A stretch of 64,000 nt of DNA from Sinohyriopsis cumingii (lineage: Eukaryota > Mollusca > Bivalvia > Unionida > Unionidae), in contig CM068841.1 of assembly GCA_028554795.2 (NCBI GenBank), positions 29,319,721 to 29,383,720 of the forward strand, in the 5' to 3' direction. Positions 55,801-60,954 of this stretch are shown in pieces. The notes below the pieces were generated by a model. That model ran no database searches, was not told the DNA's origin, and saw only the letters and a list, made by a program, of their open reading frames with translations. The position numbers and the translations under genes are program-made. Numbering within the stretch: the stretch's first letter is position 1; every line of letters begins with the position of its first letter.

Positions 55801-56513
55801 TCTGCATTTTCGTGTAATCTATCAGTCTGAGTACTATCTGAGTACCATCTGAATATTGATACTATCTGAGTACTATCTGCATCTTCATGTAATCTATCAG
55901 TCTGAGTACTATCTAAATATTGATAGTATCGATCTAAACACTATCTGCATCTTGATGGTATTTATCAATCAGATAAACCCCTGCTTGAAGATAAGTATAT
56001 ACACCACTTTTACAACTTTTTGATGAATTTTCATTAAGAATTAAAGCAAGTTCAATTACAAACTCGCTCCCTATTTTCAATAATTTTACTGGATGAATGA
56101 CCTTGACTTATAATAGTAGAATAATGTATACATCATATAAGGATGAGAACAAAATTATCAAAGTCAAATTTAAAATAAAAAAGATCATAATACTTTGCTT
56201 ACTATTGCAGCTCAAAGCGTGGTGTTGTAGGAGCATTGTGTCAGGAAAATCAAGCACCAGGTTTGACACATTCGAATGTGACATGCACAGCAAATGGCAA
56301 GTTGGATGCAAAGCAGTACATTCAAATTGTTTTCAAGTATGATGTTTCAGAAAAGTGGCTGCTGCCAAGTGTACAAGATTTAGCTAAGATGCCAAAAGAG
56401 ATTACAATATTTGCACAAGCTAACCAGGCAAATACAGATGTCAATTTGACCAACAACATCTTCAACATTACTATACCTGTAAGACTGGAGGCAACTGTAG
56501 AAATTATTGCGAG
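19679..56513 (+). CDS. Integrin alpha subunit gene, alpha4/alpha9-like, nine internal exons (spliced)
   Basis: Integrin alpha subunits pair with a beta subunit at the cell surface as adhesion receptors for matrix or counter-receptors. The exons here are 19679-19882, 31418-31544, 34368-34472, 38913-39008, 42599-42814, 50942-51105, 52626-52769, 53407-53639 and 56211-56513. All have AG/GT borders and matching phases, giving about 530 residues. The order is three FG-GAP propeller repeats, the RTRP entry to the thigh domain, then thigh and calf-1. Phrases such as DVAIGAP, FSQRI and ILLRTRP-like IILRTRP, and a C..E..C cysteine pair after NF, match my memory of alpha4/alpha9, hence that clade call. 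No I domain lies in the exons seen. The signal peptide, first blades, calf-2, membrane segment and tail are not in the window. A phylogeny is needed to fix the orthologue. Confidence 0.92.
19883..21050. other. Intron sequence with no recognised element
   Basis: First part of the 11.5-kb intron between the exons ending at 19882 and starting at 31418. Two related stretches near 20100-20180 and 20270-20350 (gtataaaagccac-type words) suggest an old duplication. Nothing else was recognised. Confidence 0.4.
21051..21870 (+). pseudogene. DIRS-like retroelement fragment (copy D2)
   Basis: Lies in the first long integrin intron. A stretch beginning MPQSIGKCKNKRVV near 21051 and continuing in other frames (LSWAQLKANLVLLPHLAVV near 21200) looks gag-like by position only. 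At about 21715-21840 the + strand reads, across one stop and frameshifts, RSFL..VWDN then VQVLPFGLASSSLTFCRVMG. That is the RT segment around the FGL.SAP..F motif in DIRS elements. It differs from copies D3 and D4 and is probably another subfamily. No intact frame remains. Confidence 0.6.
21896..21945. repeat. Possible partial copy of the short inverted-repeat element seen at 30685 and 60655
   Basis: The words tatatactcgattttaagttg and actcaactacaagtcact resemble one arm of the element at 60655-60845. Only one arm is visible. Confidence 0.3.
22370..22800. repeat. Minisatellite, units of 21-24 bp, about 19 copies
   Basis: Units alternate between attgtcatc(a/c)actagtcagta (21 bp) and a longer variant with cattttaa or cattgtaa (24 bp). 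ACTAGT is palindromic. Intronic. Confidence 0.95.
22801..23539. other. Intron sequence with no recognised element
   Basis: No family recognised. An 83-codon minus-strand open stretch at 22796-23047 has no support. Confidence 0.4.
23540..27245 (+). pseudogene. Degenerate DIRS-like retroelement (copy D3)
   Basis: The left end (23540-23990) matches 43320-43770, and later blocks match 45640-47870, so D3 and D4 are copies of one family. RT motifs are readable on + with stops: near 26520-26560 FLVPKGK; near 26640-26780 ILNVIQEGDFAIYVDLKDTY then VPIHKVFRTFL and YQFRAIPLGLTSS; near 26960-27000 NKENSDLVRSQQFVHLGIEY. These match the RT order VPKK, DLKDAY..VPIH, FGL.SAP and LG..F of DIRS and Ngaro elements. 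It is uninterrupted at 24010, where D4 carries a pogo-like insertion. The 3' end runs into the array at 27250. It is dead, with many stops. Confidence 0.75.
25250..25435. repeat. Short tandem repeat, units of about 35-40 bp, five degenerate copies
   Basis: Repeats of cacataatggcctatttcca followed by actgtgactagcatggg, within DIRS copy D3. Confidence 0.75.
27250..30440. repeat. Very long degenerate minisatellite, CATG-rich, about 3.2 kb
   Basis: Units contain tagtcatggatcacatgtat and atgtaacacatgtatgg. The early part (27.25-28.1 kb) has units near 27-30 bp. The late part (29.4-30.05 kb) has a cleaner composite of about 55-60 bp with atgacatgtttggttatgta. Palindromic words ACATGT, CATATG and TGATCA recur. 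A family A SINE at 30050-30245 interrupts it. Intronic, directly after DIRS copy D3. Confidence 0.93.
30050..30245 (-). mobile_element. tRNA-derived SINE, family A, copy 2
   Basis: Same body as the copies at 2788 and 48819: ggaaaccctggtaagaac, gaagctagtttctcacac, and on the minus strand a tRNA-like head reading from ggctccggttggctgaatgg. It interrupts the CATG array. Target-site duplications are not clear because both flanks are repetitive. Confidence 0.75.
30685..30915. mobile_element. Short non-autonomous element with inverted ends (MITE-like), copy 1
   Basis: Shares words with 60655-60845: gcatagacccagatctgca, and ends tactcacataccagtcaagtc against a reverse-complement end related to cttataaattgagtcc. 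No coding content. Intronic. Confidence 0.5.
31418..31544 (+). CDS. Integrin alpha exon 2 of window: FG-GAP repeat with intact metal loop start
   Basis: 127 bp, phase 0 to 1. The acceptor is aaatttttcttgttcag and the donor AAAG|gtctgt. The peptide opens ICGPVVVLTGA, followed by YARFGTAISSAGDLNHDGYK. ARFG is the blade-opening FG. The loop DLNHDGYK is completed by the D that starts the next exon, giving a perfect DxNxDGxxD site. The splice therefore falls inside the metal-binding loop, as also happens at the 39008/42599 junction. Confidence 0.93.
31639..31957 (+). mobile_element. tRNA-derived SINE, family B, copy 2
   Basis: The A-box-like word tggcctaagtggttagagt and the B-box-like ggattcaaaccct lie in the head, and the body matches copy 1. 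An 11-bp duplication, attatttcaaa, flanks it at 31628-31638 and 31958-31968. It lies 95 bp after the exon donor and forms an inverted pair with the copy at 32620. Confidence 0.88.
32283..32402. repeat. Tandem duplication, unit about 62 bp, two copies
   Basis: Two copies of aaaattatgtacagttgaat with flanking atatgtc(g)aa and actgt-tacatca words. Confidence 0.8.
32620..32938 (-). mobile_element. tRNA-derived SINE, family B, copy 3 (inverted)
   Basis: Minus-strand copy: the head reads from ctctagtggcctagtggtta and the B box is gggtttgatccc. A 13-bp duplication, taatgatgacagt, flanks it at 32607-32619 and 32939-32951. It is opposite in orientation to copy 2, 662 bp away in the same intron. Confidence 0.88.
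32943..33420. repeat. Minisatellite, unit about 36 bp, 12-13 copies
   Basis: Units contain gacagtatcaggattaaagc then tgtaattcagtaaata. The array starts within the right-hand target-site duplication of the SINE at 32620-32938. Confidence 0.92.
33675..33785. repeat. Tandem repeat, unit about 35-36 bp, three copies
   Basis: Three near-identical copies of cttttatacccattg(g/a)tat followed by tattaaaatcatt. Confidence 0.88.
34080..34245. repeat. Short tandem repeat, unit about 50-60 bp, three copies
   Basis: Repeats of gtcctaaaatagtttagtga followed by caacactgcaatagtggtg, with small deletions. Confidence 0.75.
34368..34472 (+). CDS. Integrin alpha exon 3 of window: GAP motif and blade strand
   Basis: 105 bp, phase 1 to 1. 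The acceptor is cacttttctcatgtag and the donor AACTG|gtaatt. With the preceding G it reads DVAIGAPYEDEY, then GAVYIYNGG, then DVFSQRITG. This completes the DLNHDGYKD metal loop and gives the conserved GAP and VYIYNG strand. FSQRI resembles the alpha4/alpha9 sequence at this point. An eight-copy array with acceptor-like units starts about 20 bp downstream. Confidence 0.95.
34493..34895. repeat. Minisatellite, unit 48 bp, eight copies
   Basis: Nearly identical units containing atattattttcatttagat, ttata(t)ccattctgaaat and cactatccc. It lies directly downstream of an integrin donor, and each unit carries a T-rich tract ending in TTTAG. Confidence 0.95.
35100..35345. repeat. Minisatellite, unit about 45-60 bp, five copies
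   Basis: Units contain tgacctcattgaagtggcct then aacatttatttcatgttcag. Copy lengths vary. Confidence 0.85.
35780..36305. repeat. Minisatellite, unit about 40 bp, 13 copies
   Basis: Units contain attaatccatgtagtttgtg then aattatcagcattcatgggt. Some copies carry a taacat variant. It merges into the following array. Confidence 0.95.
36306..38215. repeat. Minisatellite, unit about 41 bp, about 45 copies
   Basis: Units contain gagttatcaagatgacattg then gtgtgaatccatgtatatga. Words such as aatccatgta and gaattatca are shared with the upstream array, suggesting common origin. It is most homogeneous at 36.5-37.7 kb and decays at both edges. Confidence 0.95.
38459..38725 (-). mobile_element. tRNA-derived SINE, family B, copy 4, 5'-truncated
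   Basis: The minus-strand body matches copy 3 (aactagcactggggc-type and gctgtcagtacc words), and the B box is present as gggttcgattccc. The A-box part of the head is missing, replaced by gattacgattatgatta. It lies 188 bp before an integrin exon. Confidence 0.8.
38913..39008 (+). CDS. Integrin alpha exon 4 of window: last FG-GAP blade
   Basis: 96 bp, phase 1 to 1. The acceptor is ttatttgattacag and the donor ACAG|gtgaaa. It reads GRVITSKIPGSN, then TFGWHINGEYDVDKNGFT. FGWHI is the blade-opening FG, and DVDKNGFT plus the D of the next exon makes an intact metal site. It is the shortest of the nine exons. Confidence 0.93.
39255..40228. repeat. Minisatellite, 24-bp unit, about 40 copies
   Basis: Units of cttcagtacatccacacaac plus cata. 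The unit is a multiple of three and happens to be open on both strands. A minus frame repeats DVLKYGCV for 219 codons at 39278-39937, and a + frame repeats LQYIHTTI for 275 codons at 39416-40243. Two opposite-strand frames over the same repeat argue for chance, not coding. Confidence 0.95.
40490..41215. repeat. Degenerate short-unit repeat, gtcagtctgtctatccatgg type
   Basis: Words gtcagtctgtctat and ccatgggtcagt recur at irregular 15-45-bp spacing. All three + frames are partly open by chance, giving repetitive short frames. Confidence 0.85.
41216..41830. other. Intron sequence with no recognised element
   Basis: AT-rich. The phrase cttctatgtctagttttaatgca appears near 41325 and again near 42400, so an old duplication may flank the next array. 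Confidence 0.45.
41832..42190. repeat. Minisatellite, unit about 29 bp, 12-13 copies
   Basis: Units of agtcctgatgaagtaattaa plus taaagcaat. It lies about 400 bp before an integrin exon. Confidence 0.93.
42599..42814 (+). CDS. Integrin alpha exon 5 of window: propeller end and thigh start
   Basis: 216 bp, phase 1 to 1. The acceptor is ttgttcatcatctctag and the donor is CTGA|gtagga. It reads DLAIGAYKNDVAIIL, then RTRPIVNVTMDIRL, then four cysteines around SACGDAPC and MVCFSYV. DLAIGAY is the final GAP variant. RTRP marks the junction to the thigh domain in integrins. NVT and NGT are potential N-glycosylation sites, though the latter is followed by proline. The donor at 42814 is favoured because it fits the next acceptor in phase. 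Confidence 0.9.
42815..43309. other. Intron sequence with no recognised element
   Basis: The phrase tgatctgc/gatcttcactgtc recurs in direct and inverted form near 42957-42985 and 43205-43230. These could be ends of a small inverted-repeat element, but I could not define it. Confidence 0.35.
43810..45606 (+). mobile_element. pogo-like DNA transposon copy A, about 1.8 kb, non-autonomous
   Basis: The terminal inverted repeats are tagtgtgaccccactata at the left and, reading inward on the minus strand, cagtgtgactctgctata at the right. TA dinucleotides flank them. Removing it restores continuity with DIRS copy D3 at about 24010 (aatatatgtg... against aata|tatgtata), a paralogous empty site. The TIR form and TA target match Tc1/mariner, pogo/Tigger type. 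No transposase motif was recognised, so it is probably moved in trans. Copy B lies in reverse at 14930-17562. Confidence 0.75.
45607..48084 (+). pseudogene. Internal part of DIRS copy D4 carrying RT remnants
   Basis: Continuation of D4 after the pogo-like element, alignable to 24010-27200 (for example agacaggtgcag followed by a tacaa/tacag word at 45840 and 24848). Short open stretches at 46121-46378, 46854-47138 and 47454-47660 are fragments of its broken frame and not separate genes. Confidence 0.6.
48085..49276 (-). mobile_element. LINE 3' fragment, second copy of the 16068-17283 family
   Basis: Minus-strand sequence matches 16200-17105 closely, including SSPTYLSDLTHVYTSARYL and WNELSTECRHKDTVITFKRA at 48412-48176. 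It is 5'-truncated near 49276, where DIRS sequence resumes. A family A SINE splits it at 48819-49076. It carries more frame damage than the first copy and has no clear (ATT)n tail. Confidence 0.85.
48819..49076 (-). mobile_element. tRNA-derived SINE, family A, copy 3 (inserted in LINE)
   Basis: The best-preserved family A copy. On the minus strand the head reads tggccgagtggtctaaagcg, a textbook A box of tRNA-Leu or tRNA-Ser type. A B-box-like gggtttgagtct follows, and the 3' end is ggcattaaaccc followed by an AAC/AACAA tail. A 12-bp duplication, attgtttgaggt, flanks it at 48807-48818 and 49077-49088. Removing it restores the LINE. Confidence 0.92.
49430..50805. repeat. Minisatellite, unit about 109 bp, 13 copies, with three-unit higher-order structure
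   Basis: Units contain agtctggcttggtgacaacc, gattcaaagtatatagtg, tgaacagtaaatatccatg and aaccaagtacctatg. The word cttggtgac occurs 13 times at about 107-112-bp spacing. Variant units recur every third copy. It ends in (ta)n near 50800, about 140 bp before an integrin exon. Confidence 0.95.
50942..51105 (+). CDS. Integrin alpha exon 6 of window: thigh domain
   Basis: 164 bp, phase 1 to 0, donor AAG|gtaagt. Joined to the previous exon it reads KLILQYDVELDML, then FQNDSNIARKNITL, then RGECRNSTIVVK. The YDVELD stretch matches the conserved strand after the thigh cysteines. NDS, NIT and NST are potential N-glycosylation sites. I chose the acceptor at 50941 (ttccttttcgaatag) because it fits the phase-1 donor at 42814 without a stop. 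A second AG at 50949 would begin at TAT in phase 0 and would need a different upstream donor. Confidence 0.9.
51106..52460. other. Intron sequence; one short direct duplication
   Basis: At 51356-51473 a segment starting gtatacataaagagatgagt is duplicated in tandem (about 60 bp, two copies). Nothing else was recognised. Confidence 0.5.
52470..52595. repeat. Tandem repeat, unit about 45 bp, three copies
   Basis: Copies of gttatcattagtttccacac followed by aggaactat and a caagat word. It lies about 30 bp before the next integrin exon. Confidence 0.85.
52626..52769 (+). CDS. Integrin alpha exon 7 of window: thigh domain
   Basis: 144 bp, 48 codons, phase 0 to 0. The acceptor is ccaattttctctgcag and the donor is GAA|gtaagt. 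It reads KNGDAYVPNDLWTPVRFAIN then LDPVLKPEV and STKIVE. The pattern D(L)-TPI/V plus a hydrophobic strand, then P.L.P, is the integrin thigh signature before the NF..C segment. No cysteine lies in this exon. Confidence 0.92.
52770..53406. other. Short intron (637 bp), no element recognised
   Basis: The only complete intron between firm exons here without a tandem array. AT-rich, ending in a tatgtgtgtttgcag acceptor. Confidence 0.6.
53407..53639 (+). CDS. Integrin alpha exon 8 of window: thigh to calf-1
   Basis: 233 bp, phase 0 to 2, with donor ACAGA|gtgagt. It reads ANFDIKCENKSSCQSDLDLA, then VEVRCLQSSNWAL and VVGDARELELTAKVTN. The C..E...C pair after NF, followed by DL.L, matches the conserved integrin disulfide segment. 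The G..LEL...V.N stretch is a calf beta-sandwich strand. NKS is a potential glycosylation site. The phase-2 end joins the c at 56211 to make GAC (Asp). Confidence 0.93.
53900..55965. repeat. Minisatellite, units of about 32-35 bp grading into 68-bp dimers, about 2.06 kb
   Basis: The early part repeats gagtactgtctgaatcctga followed by tggtatctatca. From about 55090 the repeat is a dimer with ctatctgcatcttcatgtaa and tgaatattgatggtatctat. Several copies between 55320 and 55740 are nearly identical. Intronic, ending about 250 bp before an exon. Confidence 0.95.
56211..56513 (+). CDS. Integrin alpha exon 9 of window: calf-1
   Basis: 303 bp, phase 2 to 2. The acceptor is ctttgcttactattgcag and the donor is GAG|gtaagt. 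It reads DSKRGVVGALCQENQ, then SNVTCTANGKL, then IFAQANQAN and NLTNNIFNITIPVRLEA. The two cysteines and the IPV.L.A..EI end match the integrin calf-1 to calf-2 passage. NVT, NLT and NIT are potential glycosylation sites. It is the longest exon here. The next exon is beyond the window or unrecognised. Confidence 0.93.
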
Positions 56514-56589
56514 GTAAGTTTCAAGAAAGAACAGTCTACTGGCATGTTTGTTAGATCCTAAGATTTATATATAATTCTTATAGGTTTAA

Positions 56590-57840
56590 AGATAATAGAA
56601 CTCACCCACTCTACCCCTTCAGATGGCATATGTGTACTGTTGACTTAAGCTGACCCACACTACTCCTCCAGATGGCACATGTGTACTGTTGACTTTAACT
56701 CACCCACTCTACTCCACCAGACAGCGCATGTGTACTGTTGACTTTAACTCACCCATACTACACCTCCAGATGGTACATGTGTACTGCTGGCTTTAACTCT
56801 CCCACTCTACTCCTCCAGATGGCACATGTGTACTGTTGACTTTAACTCACCCATACTCCTCCAGATGGCACCTGTGTACTGTTGACTTTAACTCTCCCAC
56901 TCTTCTCCTCCAGATGGCACATGAGTACTGTTGACTTTAACTCTCCCACTCTACTCCTCCAGATGGCACATGAGTACTGTTGACTTTAACTCATCCACTC
57001 AACTTCTCAAAATGGCTCATGTTTACTGTTGACTTTAACTCACCCACTCTACTCCTTCAGATGGCACATGTGTACTGTTGAACTCCTCCAGATGGCATGT
57101 GTGTGCTGTTGACTTTAACTCACCCACTCTACTCCACCAGACAGCGCATGTATACTGTTGACTTTAACTCACCCATACTACTCCTCCAGATGGTACATGT
57201 GTACTGCTGACTTTAACTCTCCCACTCTACTCCTCCAGATGGCACATGTGTACTGTTGACTTTAACTCATCCATACTACTCCTCCAGATGGCACATGAGT
57301 ACTGTTGACTTTAACTCTCCCACTCTACTCCTCCAGATGGCACATGTGTACTGTTGACTTTAACTCACCCATATTCCTCCAGATGGCACATGTGTACTGT
57401 TGACTTTAACTCTCCCACTCTACTCCTCCAGATGGCACATGAGTACTGTTGACTTTAACTCACCCACTCAACTTCTCAAAATGGCTCATGTTCACTGTTG
57501 ACTTTAACTCACCCACTCTACTCCTTCAGATGGCACATGTGTACTGTTGAACTCCTCCAGATGGCATGTGTGTGCTGTTGACTTTAACTCACCCACTCTA
57601 CTCCTCCAGATGGCACATGAGTACTGTTGACTTTAACTCACCCACTCAACTTCTCAAAATGGCTCATGTTCACTGTTGACTTTAACTCACCCACTCTACT
57701 CCTTCAGATGGCACATGTGTACTGTTGAACTCCTCCAGATGGCATGTGTGTGCTGTTGACTTTAACTCACCCACTCTACTCTCCAGATGGCACATGTGTA
57801 CTGTTGACTTTAATTCACCCACATTACTCTTCCAGATGGC
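56590..57840. repeat. Minisatellite, unit about 48 bp, about 26 copies
   Basis: Units contain actctactcctccagatggc then acatgtgtactgttgacttt and aactcaccc. A longer composite including atggctcatgttcactgttg recurs three times (near 57000, 57480 and 57660). It begins about 75 bp after an integrin donor. Each unit has a pyrimidine tract ending in CAG. Confidence 0.95.
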
Positions 57841-58556
57841 ACTATCAACTTTTGGGTTAATTGTTTTTAAAATTTTTGTCCCTCTAATATGTAATACAGT
57901 AGGATATAGCTGTTGCTATGTGTATCTCTCAGTATGGGTAACTGGGAGCATAAGCCATCACTAAATGAATCTTGTACTAATGTACAAAAATTACCTGAAA
58001 CAAGAAAGAACATTCAAGAATTTTCCATGGTATATTGATGCCATATCAAAGTGATGGCAGAGTTTCATTACTAGACACACGTCATGTACAGTGAAGTGTA
58101 ATTTATATATTTGAATTTATACAGAATATAATTTTCATAACAGCATTTCCTAATGCAATGAGGTATATTGGTCAATACAAGTTGGATGTTTTAGGAAGTC
58201 TTTATCAAAATAAAGTGATGGAGGATTAAAAGAAATGACAAATTTTATAAAAAGATTTTGATACTAACTATACATTCAGATTGATTTTTGAATCTGATTG
58301 GTCAGCCATCAGAATCTGATAAACAGTCAAAATATTGACCATAATGTTATGTCATGACACAGTAGATTAGTGTCAGAAGATTATAATTACATCAGTTTTT
58401 GTTATATTTTTTAAAAACATAATACACAATGGAATGGGAATGACAATGTTGTATTTGAGAGATATTTATTCCTCCTCCTGATTTTCCCTCTTTCCCAATG
58501 GAGACATTAGTTTTGTGATGTTTTCCCATCCACCAAGCTGCCTTTCTATCTATCCA
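57841..58556. other. Intron sequence with no recognised element
   Basis: AT-rich, no family or exon recognised. Confidence 0.45.
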
Positions 58557-58868
58557 ACTGCTCCAGTGGCCTAAGTGGTTAGAGCATCCACCTCAGATGC
58601 AGGAGGTTGTGGGTTAAAATCTTGGCCAAGTCATTGCAAAGTCTTTAAAAAATGGTGCTTAGTGCTCAACATTAAGAGGTTAGTGTTAGGACTGGTAGGC
58701 CTGGTGTCAGGATAATGTGACGGGTGAGACATCATGCTATGTGTTTGCGGCATGATGCCCTAGTGCTAAACATTACTAGCCACACTGACACACTGCAGAC
58801 ATCATAGTGATATGACTGATGACTGAAAAATTGTTAAAGCTACATTAAAAATCCAAAATCACACACAT
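58557..58868 (+). mobile_element. tRNA-derived SINE, family B, copy 5
   Basis: The head has tggcctaagtggttagagca and gtgggttaaaatct, and the body and aagctacattaaaa tail match the other copies. Flanking duplications are unclear (ctatc words on both sides). Confidence 0.85.
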
Positions 58869-58904
58869 CTCTCCATCTATCACACTTACCATGAATCATA
58901 ATAT

Positions 58905-60208
58905 TTAAATTCTGGTACTAACTGTGACTTTATTTTGAAATTGGATATTTATTTACTTTTGGCACATCTAAACCTGATCAGTCTGATAACTGTGACTTTA
59001 TTTTGAAATTGGATATTTATATACTTTTAGCACATCAAAACCTGATCAGTCTGATAACTGTGACTTAATTTTGAAATTGGATATTTATTTACTTTTGGCA
59101 CATCTAAACCTGATCAGTCTGATAACTGTGACTTAATTTTGAAATTGGATATTTATTTACTTTTAGCACATCTAAACCTGATCAGTCTGATAACTGTGAC
59201 TTAATTTTAAAATTGGATATTTATTTACTTTTGGCACATCAAAACCTGATCAGTCTGATAACTGTGACTTAATTTTGAAATTGGATATTTATTTACTTTT
59301 AGCACATCTAAACCTGATCAGTCTGATAACTGTGACTTAATTTTGAAATTGGATATTTATTTACTTTTAGCACATCTAAACCTGATCAGTCTGATAACTG
59401 TGACTTAATTTTGAAATTGGATATTTATTTACTTTTGGCACATCTAAACCTGATCAGTCTGATAACTGTGACTTAATTTTGAAATTGGATATTTATTTAC
59501 TTTTAGCACATCTAAACCTGATCAGTCTGATAACTGTGACTTAATTTTGAAATTGGATATTTATTTACTTTTAGCACATCTAAACCTGATCAGTCTGATA
59601 ACTGTGACTTAATTTTGAAATTGGATATTTATTTACTTTTGGCACATCTAAACCTGATCAGTCTGATAACTGTGACTTAATTTTAAAATTGGATATTTAT
59701 TTACTTTTGGCACATCTAAACCTGATCAGTCTGATAACTGTGACTTAATTTTGAAATTGGATATTTATTTACTTTTAGCACATCTAAACCTGATCAGTCT
59801 GATAACTGTGACTTAATTTTGAAATTGGATATTTATTTACTTTTGGCACATCTAAACCTGATCAGTCTGATAACTGTGACTTAATTTTGAAATTGGATAT
59901 TTATTTACTTTTGGCACATCTAAACCTGATCAGTCTGATAACTGTGACTTAATTTTAAAATTGGATATTTATTTACTTTTGGCACATCTAAACCTGATCA
60001 GTCTGATAACTGTGACTTAATTTTGAAATTGGATATTTATTTACTTTTGGCACATCTAAACCTGATCAGTCTGATAACTGTGACTTAATTTTGAAATTGG
60101 ATATTTATTTACTTTTGGCACATCTAAACCTGATCAGTCTGATAACTGTGACTTAATTTTAAAATTGGATATTTATTTAATTTTAGCACATCTAAACCTG
60201 ATCAGTTT
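58905..60208. repeat. Minisatellite, 68-bp unit, about 19 copies, very homogeneous
   Basis: Units of gataactgtgacttaatttt, gaaattggatatttatttac, ttttggcacatctaaacctg and atcagtct. Copies differ by a few positions (gg/ag in ttttggcac, g/a in ttttgaaa, t/a in atctaaa). Low divergence implies recent amplification or homogenisation. Confidence 0.97.
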
Positions 60209-60650
60209 TCAACATGTATTAACTTAGACTTTTTGGACCAAAGCCTTTTGAGTAGGATTAAGCAAAGGTCATTAAAGATACAAAAATAAAATTTGTTTGG
60301 AATCCGTATTCATATGTAGATTACCTGATCAATTATTTTTTATCATTCTTCAAAATTGTATAGACATTTTAAAACTTTCTGACAAATACTTTGTAAGCTT
60401 GATTATGCAGAATTCACACAAATTAAACAAATTTGGTAGGCATTTTTCTATTATATATTATGTTTAGATTTTCAGACCATTTCAGGAATGATACATTTTT
60501 TAACCACATTTTAAAACTTTTGAACAAAAACCTTGTAATCATGACTAAGCAAACATGACTTGAGATAGACAAATTAAATTTTTGTGACTTATTTTTGTTA
60601 CCTTGAAGATGATTTTCACAGCCATATCACAATAATTTTTAAATTTCTTT
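60209..60650. other. Diverged repeat-like sequence
   Basis: Phrases such as attttaaaactt(t/c)(t/c)gacaaa, ccttgtaa(t/g)c-tgattaagca recur near 60230, 60365 and 60505 at about 140-bp spacing. This suggests an old internally repeated element. Confidence 0.4.
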
Positions 60651-60654
60651 TACC

Positions 60655-60845
60655 ATCTATACTTGCTTATAAGACAAGTCCAACTCCAAACTGCACAGAC
60701 CCAGATCTGCCCTTGCATAATGCACCAGCACGTCTGTGAAATTTAGGAGTAATCAGTAGAAGAATCAAAATAGACTCTGATCTGCAGGTGGACTCAGCTT
60801 ATATAGAGTAAGCTATTTGTATCTACTGGAGGGTGGGTGATATGT
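60655..60845. mobile_element. Short non-autonomous element with inverted ends (MITE-like), copy 2
   Basis: The left end tatacttgcttataagacaa and the reverse complement of the right end (ctctatataagctgagtcc) form imperfect inverted repeats. Internal words gcacagacccagatctgc and gactctgatctgcaggtg are shared with 30685-30915. Confidence 0.5.
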
Positions 60846-60954
60846 AACTATTATGATGTTGGTAATATGTCTGTATGTTTGCCCATACATTTTTTAATTT
60901 CTGGAACATAACTCAAAAATTGTTCAAAATATCTTGATGAAATTTGGTGCACTT

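Noticed and set aside
56097-56342. Frame MTLTYNS... overlapping the calf exon
   Set aside because: Out of frame with the integrin exon at 56211-56513, which has correct splice borders and homology.
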